A stretch of 64,000 nucleotides of DNA, from positions 1 to 64,000 of the forward strand of contig JAQZBP010000009.1 in the NCBI GenBank assembly GCA_029237815.1. Direction: 5' to 3'. Below, one piece after another: positions 19,571 through 28,130 of the stretch. The position numbers were made by a program, and so were the translations under genes. The first letter of the stretch is position 1, and every line of letters starts with the position of its first letter. The notes under the pieces were generated by a model, which worked only from the letters and a program-made list of their open reading frames with translations, was not told the DNA's origin and searched no databases. This stretch comes from Moraxellaceae bacterium (GTDB lineage Bacteria > Pseudomonadota > Gammaproteobacteria > Pseudomonadales > Moraxellaceae).

Positions 19571-22204
19571 ATGGCACGTGCAACGGAGAGCCGGAGTCGC
19601 ACGGAGGCGCGGCTTCGGGTAGCGGTCGTCGTGCTGCTTGGCGTCGTGCTGCTCTGGGACATGCGGACGAGCGCCCTTCCTACGCTGGGCATCTGGTATG
19701 CGCCGATCATGATCCTCGCTCACCTTCAGGGTAGCCGGACCTTCGTCAGCAGCATCACCCTACTGGCCATATGCGCGCCCTGGCTCGGCTGCTTCCTGGG
19801 GCAAGCCCCGACGCCGCCCTACAACCCGCTGTCACACTGCATCAGCGGTTCGCTGGCACTTCTGGCCGTACACGCGGGCCTCTACCATCACTTCCTGCGG
19901 TGCGAGAAGGAACGTATGGAGCGTGAGCGCCTGTTCCGGCGCCAGCATGGCTTCGAGACCCTGGCAGAAAGCCTGCCGCTTCACATCTGGACCGCGACGC
20001 CGGATGGCAAGGTCGACATCTTCGGCCAGCGCTTCATCGAGGAGACAGGCCGCTCCCGCGGGGAAATCCGCAGCGACTGGAGCATCCTCTTGCACCCGGA
20101 TGACCGTGAGCGGGCCATCGCGCGGTGGTCCCGCTCCCTGACTACCGGACACAACTACGAGAACGAAGTCCGGTTCCGTGATGCCCAAGGCCGGTATGCC
20201 TGGTACCTCGTCCGGGCCGTTCCCGAACGCGACGCGCAGGGTGGCGTCATGCGCTGGCTGGGATCCGCCCAGAACATCAATCACATCCATGTCCTGCGCG
20301 CGCAGGCGCAGGCGCTGGCCGAGCGACTGCACAACGCTCTGGAAGGCATCACCGACGCACTATTTGCCGTGGACGACCAGTACCGCCTGACCTACATCAA
20401 TGCCAAGGCGGCGGCCGTGCTCGGCCTTGAAAGAAATCAGCTGCTGGGCCGCTCCATAAGCGATCACCTGAAAGGAGACGGCAACAATCTCTTCATGAAG
20501 CTCAGTCGCATGGCCTTGCGGGAGCAGCGTTTCGTCCACGTGCAGGAGTGGTACGCGCCGAAAAAAATGTGGCTGGACATCCGCCTTTACCCCTTCAAGG
20601 ACGGGCTGACCGTCTACTTCCTCGACATCACCCGCCAGCGCGAGGAGGAAATGGAGCTGCGCCTGCTGCGCACGGGCGTGTCCCGACTCAACGACATCAT
20701 CATGATCACCGAGGCCGAGCCAATCGACGAGCCCGGCCCGCGCATCATCTTCATCAATGAAGCGTTCGAACGCATCACCGGCTACCGGCCTTCCGATATG
20801 ATCGGCCAGAGCCCACGCTTCCTGCAGGGGCCGGAGACGCAGCGAGACGAGCTCGACCGTATCCGCCAGGCAATGGTGCGCCGCGAGCCGGTACGGGCCC
20901 AGGTCATCAACTACAAGAAATCCGGACAGCCGGTCTGGCTGGAAATCGACATTGCCCCCATTGCAGACGCCGATGGTCGCTACACACACTTCGTGTCGGT
21001 AGAGCGTGACATTACCGAAAGCAAGGCAATGGCCCATCAGCTACAGCATGCGCAACGCATGGAGACGGTAGGCCTCCTTACCGGCGGGATGGCGCACGAC
21101 TTCAACAACCTGCTGACCGTAGTGCTCGGCAATGCCGACATGCTCGCCGAGTCGCTCGCCGACGACGCCGATCTGGCACCGCTGGCACGAATGATCGTCC
21201 AGGCCGCCGATCACGGTGCCAGCCTGGTCCGCAGCCTTCTGGCGTTTGCACGGCGGCAGTCGCTCATTCCCGGCCCCGTGGCCATCGATACGATGGTGCA
21301 GGAGCTCCGTCCCATCCTGGAGGCCTCACTGACGCACAAGCACCAGCTGGTCCTGCAGGTCGAAGAGCCCCTGTGGGTCGCCTACGTCGACCGCGGCCAA
21401 CTGGAGAGCGCGCTGCTCAACCTGGTCATCAACGCCCGCGATGCCATGCCCGACAGCGGCCGACTGACCATCGCTCTTGCCAACGTCACGCTGGATGAGG
21501 CCCAGGCGCCACTGCCCAGCGACGTCTCGCCCGGCGACTACATTCAGATGGCAGTGACCGACACCGGCACCGGCATTGCGCCGCACGACATGGACCGGAT
21601 ATTCGAACCCTTCTTCTCGACCAAGGCGACAGGGCGCGGCAGCGGACTTGGCCTGAGCAGCGTCTTCGGCTTCATCAAGCAGTCCGGCGGACACATTGCC
21701 GTCCATTCAGAGCTCGGCGTGGGCTCGACCTTCCGGCTCTACCTGCCGCGCAGCCTTGAAAAGCGCAGCAGCGAGACAATAGCCACCGCCCCGGTTGTCA
21801 CGGAGTATGGCACCGACCACTGCATCCTCGTCGTGGAGGATGATGACGGCATTCGCCGCCTGGCCATTCGCTATCTTGAACAGGCCGGCTACCGCACACA
21901 GCAAGCCGCCAATGGCGACGCGGCGCTCGCCCTGTTACAGCAGGGGGTGGCGCTGGACCTGCTGTTTACGGATGTGATCATGCCCGGCGCACTGTCCGGG
22001 CCCGCGCTCGCCCGGGCCGCACACCGGCTCCTCCCGACGCTTCCGGTACTGTACGCCTCCGGATTTGCCGAAAAATCCCAGTTGCTGCCCGAAGAACTCG
22101 GCGAAAACGAACACTTCCTGGCCAAACCGTATCGACGTGAGCAGCTGCTCTCCAAAGTCGCGCACCTGATCGGGCATGCGCATACCCCGAGCCGGACGCA
22201 GTGA
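19571..22204 (+). CDS. Hybrid PAS sensor histidine kinase
   Basis: 877 residues. Hydrophobic segments at about 16-105 anchor it in the inner membrane. Three PAS domains follow (about 128-240, 255-360, 370-485). A HisKA-type dimer domain has His509 in GGMAHDFNN. The HATPase domain has NLVINARDAMP, TDTGTGIAP and GRGSGLGLSSV. A C-terminal receiver has VVEDDDG, FTDVIMPG and AKPYRRE. Kinase and receiver are in one chain, so phosphate could pass internally or to the EAL regulator encoded just upstream. The third PAS carries the LOV-like text GQSPRFLQGPET but lacks the photoactive cysteine, so it is probably not a light sensor. GGAGG precedes the start. Confidence 0.93.
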   Translation: MARATESRSRTEARLRVAVVVLLGVVLLWDMRTSALPTLGIWYAPIMILAHLQGSRTFVSSITLLAICAPWLGCFLGQAPTPPYNPLSHCISGSLALLAVHAGLYHHFLRCEKERMERERLFRRQHGFETLAESLPLHIWTATPDGKVDIFGQRFIEETGRSRGEIRSDWSILLHPDDRERAIARWSRSLTTGHNYENEVRFRDAQGRYAWYLVRAVPERDAQGGVMRWLGSAQNINHIHVLRAQAQALAERLHNALEGITDALFAVDDQYRLTYINAKAAAVLGLERNQLLGRSISDHLKGDGNNLFMKLSRMALREQRFVHVQEWYAPKKMWLDIRLYPFKDGLTVYFLDITRQREEEMELRLLRTGVSRLNDIIMITEAEPIDEPGPRIIFINEAFERITGYRPSDMIGQSPRFLQGPETQRDELDRIRQAMVRREPVRAQVINYKKSGQPVWLEIDIAPIADADGRYTHFVSVERDITESKAMAHQLQHAQRMETVGLLTGGMAHDFNNLLTVVLGNADMLAESLADDADLAPLARMIVQAADHGASLVRSLLAFARRQSLIPGPVAIDTMVQELRPILEASLTHKHQLVLQVEEPLWVAYVDRGQLESALLNLVINARDAMPDSGRLTIALANVTLDEAQAPLPSDVSPGDYIQMAVTDTGTGIAPHDMDRIFEPFFSTKATGRGSGLGLSSVFGFIKQSGGHIAVHSELGVGSTFRLYLPRSLEKRSSETIATAPVVTEYGTDHCILVVEDDDGIRRLAIRYLEQAGYRTQQAANGDAALALLQQGVALDLLFTDVIMPGALSGPALARAAHRLLPTLPVLYASGFAEKSQLLPEELGENEHFLAKPYRREQLLSKVAHLIGHAHTPSRTQ

Positions 22205-22673
22205 GCGCTCGGCTTGATTACCATCGACTCGACACGAGAGGCGCTCGCCACTGCCGCGCCCGTCTCGCTGCATGTCCGGCGCCACACTCCGGATTCGGCG
22301 GGTCGACATGCCTCGTGGACTTCTGCCCGGGGCAAGTCGGGCGGCTCTCCGCGGCAAATGCGCTCACCGCCGTTCGGCACGGCACGGCACGGCACGGCAC
22401 GGCACGGCACGGCACGGCACGGCACGGCACGGCACGGCATCGCAATCACGACACTGAACTCAACGATCTTGCGCCGCACCGACGACTGGTCAATAAATGC
22501 AACTGAACAGTCGTAGATCATGAGACCTTTTTATGCGCCTATTGCTGTTTCGTAATAGAATTCGAAGAGATCGGGAACGCGCTGCATCACCTATACATCC
22601 CCAATTGATTGATCCGATCCAGGCTCCGCTTCGCGGCGCCCTAGCTAACGCTACAACTAGTGGAGAATTATCT
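22205..22673. other. Intergenic region with pentanucleotide repeat
   Basis: About 470 bp after the kinase. Frames remain open across it mainly because of the 5-bp repeat, but none shows protein-like sequence or a convincing ribosome site. After 22,450 the composition turns AT-rich, and TGGAGAA precedes the ATG at 22674. Confidence 0.4.
22376..22440. repeat. Pentanucleotide tandem repeat, 13 copies of GGCAC
   Basis: Thirteen consecutive GGCAC units, the last ending in T, form an uninterrupted 65-bp simple repeat. A 5-bp unit changes reading frame or spacing whenever its copy number changes. It lies between the kinase and a cluster of small secreted genes and is not inside any gene I can support. 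Confidence 0.95.
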
Positions 22674-22950
22674 ATGAACTCCCGAATTTATATTGCGTCG
22701 ACTCGCTCCGATGCTGCATTTTTCGGCGTGACGGCTACAGCCGTCCTCACATCCAACGCTCACAGTCCTTGCCGACGGCCGCCACATCGTCGCGCCTTCC
22801 AGCGCGACGCATCACAATGGCATCGTCGATCCCGCCAAACGCTCGCTCCCTGACCTCTCCAGCCTGGCCCGCCGCATGACCCACTCGCAACGGCGTGCGC
22901 TCCCGGCTGCGCGCGAGCAGCTAGCAGCACGATGGAAAGGAGAGGTTTGA
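22674..22950 (+). pseudogene. Possible small exported protein broken by a frameshift
   Basis: A start codon at 22674, with TGGAGAA nine bases before it, opens MNSRIYIASTRSDAAFFG and a hydrophobic stretch VTATAVLTSNAHS. That frame then becomes Arg-rich noise. The +1 frame from about 22765 reads VLADGRHIVAPSSATHHNG and on to a stop at 22950 with the strong GC-third-position bias of real genes here. One extra base between about 22745 and 22765 would join them into an exported protein of about 90 residues. It may be a pseudogene, a programmed or phase-variable shift, or a sequencing error. Confidence 0.35.
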
Positions 22951-22952
22951 AC

Positions 22953-23051
22953 ATGACTCTGACAACAATCGCAAGACCAGCCACAACCCTGCCAACCGGG
23001 ACTGCAGGGGCACCTCACGGCGGGTTCCGCAGAAAGCACGGCGCGAGCTGA
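22953..23051 (+). CDS. Possible 32-residue peptide
   Basis: A short frame starting at 22953 directly after a strong Shine-Dalgarno (AAAGGAGAGG), three bases after the stop of the frame above. The product is basic and Pro/Gly-rich (MTLTTIARPATTLP) and unlike anything I recognise. The ribosome site and tight spacing are the only support. Confidence 0.2.
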   Translation: MTLTTIARPATTLPTGTAGAPHGGFRRKHGAS

Positions 23052-23136
23052 CATCGCCACGTGACTCGCTGCAACCACTACTTGGCGCTTACCTGATCAG
23101 CGTGTTCATTCAGGCTGGTCTATCGGGAGAATGAAA

Positions 23137-23430
23137 ATGAAAACGTTTACTTCAGCTCATGTGATCAAGGGCCTGTACATCGCGCTTGCACTGATGCCCT
23201 TCTCGTCACTGCCTGCCCACGCCAATAACGATGATCCGGCGACTGCCTGCGAGCACCCTGTCACCCGTCAATACAGCCAGGTTTCAGGAACGGTCCATGT
23301 CAGTTATGAGATCACCACCTGCGAGAAAACGGCTGCGGAGGCCGCACGCAAAAGGAGTCGCTTCGTGACTTCCGGACATTCGGCGTCGGCCACGCCCGTG
23401 AGCAGCATGCAGGCCTACGCCGGAGACTGA
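23137..23430 (+). CDS. Small exported protein of unknown function
   Basis: 97 residues from the ATG at 23137 (CGGGAG sits about seven bases before; the ATG at 23131 is too close to it). It has a signal peptide MKTFTSAHVIKGLYIALALM with likely cleavage after LPAHA. The mature part is about 68 residues with two cysteines, which could form a disulfide in the periplasm (TACEHPV and ITTCEKTA), then a Ser/Ala-rich tail. It converges on the pilus operon. Not recognised as a known family. Confidence 0.5.
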   Translation: MKTFTSAHVIKGLYIALALMPFSSLPAHANNDDPATACEHPVTRQYSQVSGTVHVSYEITTCEKTAAEAARKRSRFVTSGHSASATPVSSMQAYAGD

Positions 23431-23455
23431 TGCCCCGCGCCTTCCTGCAGAGGGA

Positions 23456-23473
23456 CGCCCGCGGTGGCGGGCG
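23456..23473. terminator. GC-rich hairpin between convergent genes
   Basis: A perfect 7-bp stem CGCCCGC / GCGGGCG with a GGTG loop between the end of the 23137 gene (+) and the end of the SCPU gene (-). There is no clear T tract, so termination strength is uncertain. Confidence 0.4.
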
Positions 23474-23541
23474 CCCCTGGCTTCGCGCTGACGACTGAGG
23501 CCAACGTTCTCGCTGCACTCGTTCAGGCGCAACCGAGCCGC

Positions 23542-23985
23542 TCAGAAATTGACAGTGATGATCAGGCTATCGCTGTATGCCCCGGCGCTGACATTCTGCC
23601 GGGCCGGAATTCGCCCGTATATGACGTGGGTCCGGGTGCCGGCAGCGGCGCTGACCGTGCTCGTACCCCCACTGCCATCTCCCCATATCACGCTGCGCCC
23701 GGCATCGACGAACAGATTGTAGAGCAGCTGATGTGTCGCGCCCTGCAGATGACGCTGTCCGACCTGGCCACCGCCGCCACTCACCAGAACCGAGTAGGGC
23801 GCCTCGCACTCGACCGCAATACTGCCGACGCCGTCGTGCGGCACCACAGCGAAGGGGTCATAGGCGCCGAAGGCCACACCTGCAGTGCCAACACTGCAGG
23901 CCTCGCCATCCAGTGGAGCCGACAGGGCAAGCGCCAAGGCCAGCGCGCGTAGCGCTGCAGGGCAAAACGGGTATCCGGAGGTCAT
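23542..23985 (-). CDS. SCPU-domain pilin, terminal gene of the Csu-type operon
   Basis: 147 residues: a hydrophobic leader, then a single spore-coat-protein-U domain with ACSVGTAGVAFGAYDPF, VIWGDGSGG, VIYGRIPARQNV and the C-terminal SLIITVNF donor/acceptor strand. The ATG at 23985 overlaps the usher stop as ATGA with GAGGA upstream, so it is translationally coupled. By position it would be the tip or minor subunit (CsuE place), but it has one SCPU domain and is much shorter than typical CsuE adhesins. Confidence 0.8.
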   Translation of the reverse strand: MTSGYPFCPAALRALALALALSAPLDGEACSVGTAGVAFGAYDPFAVVPHDGVGSIAVECEAPYSVLVSGGGGQVGQRHLQGATHQLLYNLFVDAGRSVIWGDGSGGTSTVSAAAGTRTHVIYGRIPARQNVSAGAYSDSLIITVNF

Positions 23986-26684
23986 GGCACCAAGTCCTCG
24001 CACAGGTGGGCCCCGAGATCGGGCAAAGGGTCAGTTCCGTTGCGCGGCAGCGTGATGCCCAGCCAGCACTCGCGATCCTTCCAGGCCACGATCAACCGGT
24101 TGTTCGGCTGCAATCCCGTGAGGTACAGCGCCCCGCCTTCGGCGACCGGAAAGCGGTCGTCACTGCCCTCAAGCCGGGCGACAGCGCCCGCCGGCATCGG
24201 CCCGCCGCCGGGGCGCAGCACCGTGAGCGTCGCACCGACCGTCAGCCGCACCGGGAACTCGAGCGTGAGCCCACTGCGAAACGCCGGCACGGCATCGAAC
24301 TCGATGCGACCAATCTCCGCATCCAGGGGCAGGTCCGCCACCTCCAGTCGCAGGCGGTTGGCCTGGTAGGAACGCAAATACGGCACGAAGGCCATGCCCC
24401 TGCTGTCGGTGCGCGCCACCGGCTGGTTGTCCGCGTACACACGAACGCCGGCCTGACCCGGCACATGCACGACGGCAAAGCCGTCATCGACGCGACGTGT
24501 TGCGAACAGTCCATCGCGCACGGCAACCACGGCTCCGCTAACCCGTGCCCGTGTCGCTTCACGATCGTCCCGACGCGCCATTTCCAGTGCATAACGGCCC
24601 ACCGCATTCTGTGCAGTGATTTCTGCACTGTCTTGTTCGGTGCTGCCGACGCTCGTCCGCAAACGGTAGCCAACGCCCGTGCCGGCCGGAAGGCTGCGCT
24701 GCAGCTGCAGGTGGCTGTCTTGCCGGTCACTGTCCGCCGTCGTGGCGATGCTGTAGCTCGTGCGGGGACCCAGGGCATGGGTGAACGTCAGGCCGAACTG
24801 TGTGTGCGGCGCCGGCGCCATGGCATGAATGGCAGACACGCTGAGGAACCCCTGGCGGCCGAGGCTCAATCCGTAGCTGGCACTTAACAACGCAACCTCG
24901 CGCGCTGCCGAATATTCCTGCCCGGTGTAGGCCATGCCGAACGAACCAAAGCGCCCTGCCGACACGCTGGCATAGGCACGAGTCCTGGCGCGCAGCGGGT
25001 CGGCGTCGCTGCCCCAGCCAAGATGCGTGTAGAACGGGGTGGCGCGCTGGGTTTCCACACCCAGGCCCACGTAGCGGCCCTGGCGCTCAAATCCAAGCGT
25101 CAACAGTCCACCCTCGCCGACATCTCCGTGACTCGCCGAAACGGCGCCTGAAACCACGCCGAATGGCAAGCCCCGTACCAACCCGACGCCCAGCGTCTGC
25201 TGGCGCGCGAGGAGTTCGGCATGCACTTCGCCCGTGAGGCGGTCGCTCAGGCCAAGACGATGGGTGGCGATGCCCAGCAGGCGACCATAGTCATTACTGG
25301 CAAGGCCGTAATTCTCGCGAATGGCGCCGAGCTCATAGGAAAAATCCTGCAGCCCGGCGCGCAGCAGTCTCGGACTGGTATAGAAGGACTGCGTCGTGAC
25401 CGTCTCCCGCCCCAGCACATCGCGCACGACCATGCGGACTTCGCCACGACCGGAGACCGTGGGCAGGGCCGGAATCGAAAACGGCCCCGGCGTCACCCGC
25501 TCGCGCAGACGCAGTGCATCATTGATGAATAATTCGACGGTCGACGGCAGCACCGCCTCACCCGCCAGACCCGGTTCAGGCAACGTGCTGAAGCCCGGCT
25601 GTGTGGCGAAGTTGCGGGCGAACTGCACACCACCGAAGCGTACGGCACCGCTCCAACTGCCCGCGCGGCTGATGGCATCGCCAACCCGCCAGCTCGTGAG
25701 TCGTTCTGGCACATCATGGGTCCAGAGGCTGTCCAGCCGTATCGTGGACCTTTCACTCCCATCATCCCTGTGCAGGCCCTGCGTGGTCACGACGCCCCAG
25801 GGGCCATAGCTGCCCAGCTCGAGATTTGCGCCGAGGCGCTCGATGCGATCTTCACTCACGACTTCGACATCGTAATTGGCGAATGCCCCGGGCGCCGCGG
25901 GCATGGGCCGCGTGACAACGGGCGCCACCGCCAGCGTCGTGGGTGCGAACTGCGCTGCCGGCGCGATCAACTCCAGTGACTGCGCCGCGGTGTCGATCTG
26001 TGCCGTCAGGCCCGGCAGGGTCGCCAGCGGCACGACCTTCTCGCCGCGATGCACAAGGACGGCGTCAGCCGGAACGTCAAGACGCCAGCCGGCCAAGTCG
26101 TCGGCGCGCATGAAGAGCTGGCCTTGGAGATCCCGCCACACGATGGCCGGGCGATCGATGGCCTGGGAATTGAGGCGTATCGAGAGCAGCAATTCATCTG
26201 CCTCCGGGAATGCCGGCGCCGCCTCGGCCTCTCGCGGCAGTTCGGCCGGTGCCGGCCAGATGTCCAGCACCAGTCGGTGCGGCTGGCTGCTGCCGCCGGG
26301 AACCGCCACGGCACGCGCCTGTGCCGGCACACGAAAGGTCAGTTCGAGGATGGCGGCATGCTCGCCGGTCCGCCGCACCTCGGCAGTGGCGATATACGGA
26401 TCGTCTTGCCCGATCTCCGCCGGTAGCGCCTGCAGCACTCCACCGTCGGCCATGTCCGCGAGCTCGATCAGGACACGCGTGCGGCCACGCGGCGCCAGCG
26501 TGTAACGGAAGGGCGAGTCGGACTCGAACGTGACCCGCGTGTACCCCGTTGCACGCGCCACCATCACGGCACGTATCTGCTGAAATGCCTGCACCTCCCG
26601 TGCGCTGGCGGCCAGCAGCAGGCACGCCAGCATAGCGGTGGCAAGCCGGAACACGCGCCCCCGGGAGCGATCGCGTCGACTCAT
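23982..26684 (-). CDS. Csu-type outer-membrane usher with an extra N-terminal AMIN domain
   Basis: 900 residues. After a signal peptide (about 1-33), residues about 34-145 form an AMIN domain: GYTRVTFESDSPFRY, RTRVLIELADM, GQDDPYIATAEV and HRLVLDIWPA closely follow the pattern of the AmiC AMIN domain. Then comes the usual Csu-usher N-terminus (about 158-240, LFMRADDLAGWRLDVP), a large beta-barrel (about 290-780) with the Csu-usher signature GEVRMVVRDVLGRETV and FYTSPRLLRAGLQDFSYELG, and C-terminal domains. It should thread pilin-chaperone complexes through the outer membrane. The AMIN domain, absent from the ushers I know, may tie it to peptidoglycan. It overlaps the last pilin gene by 4 bp and follows the chaperone by 27 bp. 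Confidence 0.88.
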   Translation of the reverse strand: MSRRDRSRGRVFRLATAMLACLLLAASAREVQAFQQIRAVMVARATGYTRVTFESDSPFRYTLAPRGRTRVLIELADMADGGVLQALPAEIGQDDPYIATAEVRRTGEHAAILELTFRVPAQARAVAVPGGSSQPHRLVLDIWPAPAELPREAEAAPAFPEADELLLSIRLNSQAIDRPAIVWRDLQGQLFMRADDLAGWRLDVPADAVLVHRGEKVVPLATLPGLTAQIDTAAQSLELIAPAAQFAPTTLAVAPVVTRPMPAAPGAFANYDVEVVSEDRIERLGANLELGSYGPWGVVTTQGLHRDDGSERSTIRLDSLWTHDVPERLTSWRVGDAISRAGSWSGAVRFGGVQFARNFATQPGFSTLPEPGLAGEAVLPSTVELFINDALRLRERVTPGPFSIPALPTVSGRGEVRMVVRDVLGRETVTTQSFYTSPRLLRAGLQDFSYELGAIRENYGLASNDYGRLLGIATHRLGLSDRLTGEVHAELLARQQTLGVGLVRGLPFGVVSGAVSASHGDVGEGGLLTLGFERQGRYVGLGVETQRATPFYTHLGWGSDADPLRARTRAYASVSAGRFGSFGMAYTGQEYSAAREVALLSASYGLSLGRQGFLSVSAIHAMAPAPHTQFGLTFTHALGPRTSYSIATTADSDRQDSHLQLQRSLPAGTGVGYRLRTSVGSTEQDSAEITAQNAVGRYALEMARRDDREATRARVSGAVVAVRDGLFATRRVDDGFAVVHVPGQAGVRVYADNQPVARTDSRGMAFVPYLRSYQANRLRLEVADLPLDAEIGRIEFDAVPAFRSGLTLEFPVRLTVGATLTVLRPGGGPMPAGAVARLEGSDDRFPVAEGGALYLTGLQPNNRLIVAWKDRECWLGITLPRNGTDPLPDLGAHLCEDLVP

Positions 26685-26711
26685 GCTTACCTCGGCGTCA
26701 GTGGCGCCCAG

Positions 26712-27422
26712 TCAGTCGACAATCAGATCCATGCGCTGAGCGCCCACGTCTGTCAGCGCCAGCAGCCGCAACTTCGCGCCTGCCGACACTGCCAACGGCA
26801 GCGTCCATTCGCAGTCCTGTCCAATCAGGAGATACTGGTTGAAGTCCATGCGGTCGAGAGGTTCGCCATCTGCCGACGTCAGCTCCAGACGGCTGATCTG
26901 CATATGCGCCCGCCCGCGGTTGAGCGCGCGCACGACGAGTCGCCCCTCAGGATCCCGCCGCAGCTGCCAGTCGACTGCCGGTACGGCATGCGCACCCGGG
27001 CTGACGAAAACCGGCAGGCTCATGTGGACCGCCATCTGCAGACCTTGCTGTCCAGGCTTCGGCGGTGGCGGCACTTCACGCACAAAGAGGCGATAGCTGG
27101 CCTCATTGTCACCGGAGATCGCGCCGCGCAGGCCAACACGGATGATCTGACGCCCTTTTGGCGGCACGGTAAAAATCGGTGGCGACGCCAACAGGTCGCG
27201 CGTGGCCTCGAATTCGTCCTGGCCGAAGCGATTCGACCACTTCTTGATCTCAAGCTGTACGACGACAGGCTCATCGCCGGTATTGCTCAGCGTGAGCATG
27301 CTGACAGGGCGGTGCGCATCGAGCGAGACGCGCACCGGGGAAATAGAAAAGGTGCCGGCGCTCGTCGCGCCGGCACTCAGGGCAATTGCGAAGCCACAGA
27401 GGACTCGCATCAATCGCTTCAT
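26712..27422 (-). CDS. PapD-like fimbrial chaperone (CsuC type)
   Basis: 236 residues, periplasmic. Signal peptide followed by a G1-strand immunoglobulin fold: FSISPVRVSLDAHRPVSMLT, then PPIFTVPPKGRQIIRVGLRG and the family signature YRLFVREVPPP. It stabilises pilin subunits by donor-strand complementation and delivers them to the usher. The start is taken at 27422 because AAGAAAG is about eight bases away; an ATG two codons upstream is possible. It lies between pilin and usher in the Csu order. Confidence 0.88.
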   Translation of the reverse strand: MKRLMRVLCGFAIALSAGATSAGTFSISPVRVSLDAHRPVSMLTLSNTGDEPVVVQLEIKKWSNRFGQDEFEATRDLLASPPIFTVPPKGRQIIRVGLRGAISGDNEASYRLFVREVPPPPKPGQQGLQMAVHMSLPVFVSPGAHAVPAVDWQLRRDPEGRLVVRALNRGRAHMQISRLELTSADGEPLDRMDFNQYLLIGQDCEWTLPLAVSAGAKLRLLALTDVGAQRMDLIVD

Positions 27423-27565
27423 TAACATTTCTTTCTTGACCGATACGTAATTAACGCCTGCCGCCAGTGATAGGGGTAATGATGGCGACAGGCACACTGC
27501 CAGCCCGCAAGGGCCGGATCTTCCAGATGCAGTTAGGGACGCGATCAGGCGCCGACAGAGGAGCA

Positions 27566-27583
27566 CACCGCTGGGGGGCGGTG
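27566..27583 (-). terminator. Hairpin between pilin and chaperone genes
   Basis: A 6-bp stem CACCGC / GCGGTG around a G-run, in the 174-bp gap after the major pilin. It could attenuate readthrough so that pilin is made in excess of the assembly proteins. There is no T tract, so this is an inference from position. Confidence 0.3.
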
Positions 27584-27596
27584 CGCCCTAGCCAAC

Positions 27597-28130
27597 TCAG
27601 AAGTTGACCGTGGCAACCACCGTGTCGGTATAGGAACCCGTGGTGACACTGTTCTGGCCGGCCGGAATCAGGCCGTACACGTCGAGCGTCGACACGGAAC
27701 CGGTGCCGGTGTAGTCGCTGCCAGTCGCGATGGACTCCCCCCACACCAGCGTGCGCCCGGAGTCGTGATAGAGCTCGTAGCTGAGCATGCTGCCGCCATT
27801 GCTCATACGACGCAGTGGCAGGTCGGAGGTCGAGCCCCCCGCCGCATTGAGGCCCTGGCTCAGGGTGATGGTGGCAGCCGCGCCGCTGGTGCAGGTCACC
27901 CCGATCGTGGTGGCGCCCGCGAGGGCACTGCTGGCGTGCGTAACCACCGGATCGTAGTTGCCGAAAGCGAGCGGATCGGCATCGATGGCGCAGCTGGCGG
28001 CCACTTCGGCCGATACCGTCATGTTGGAGGAAGCGGTGGCGGCGTGAGCGGCACCGGACAGGCCGAGGCCCAACACGGCGAAGAGGGAAGAATGGAAGGC
28101 TGTACGTTTCATAATGCTAATGGTCTTCAT
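27597..28130 (-). CDS. SCPU-domain major pilin (CsuA/B type)
   Basis: 177 residues. Signal peptide with cleavage after GAAHA, then a spore-coat-U domain: VAASCAIDADPLAFGNYDPV, MLSYELYHDSGRTLVWG and the C-terminal TDTVVATVNF. As the first gene of the operon with a long leader it is probably the main shaft subunit of a Csu-type pilus. Two in-frame ATGs exist at 28130 and 28112; 28130 is used because GAG lies eight bases before it and it gives a complete signal peptide. Confidence 0.85.
   Translation of the reverse strand: MKTISIMKRTAFHSSLFAVLGLGLSGAAHAATASSNMTVSAEVAASCAIDADPLAFGNYDPVVTHASSALAGATTIGVTCTSGAAATITLSQGLNAAGGSTSDLPLRRMSNGGSMLSYELYHDSGRTLVWGESIATGSDYTGTGSVSTLDVYGLIPAGQNSVTTGSYTDTVVATVNF

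Noticed and set aside
22376..22440. CRISPR-like array
   Set aside because: Repeat unit is only 5 bp without spacers, so it is a simple sequence repeat.
22201..22516. Open frames on both strands across the pentanucleotide repeat
   Set aside because: They are kept open by the repeat itself, read RHGTARHGTA-like sequence and lack ribosome sites.
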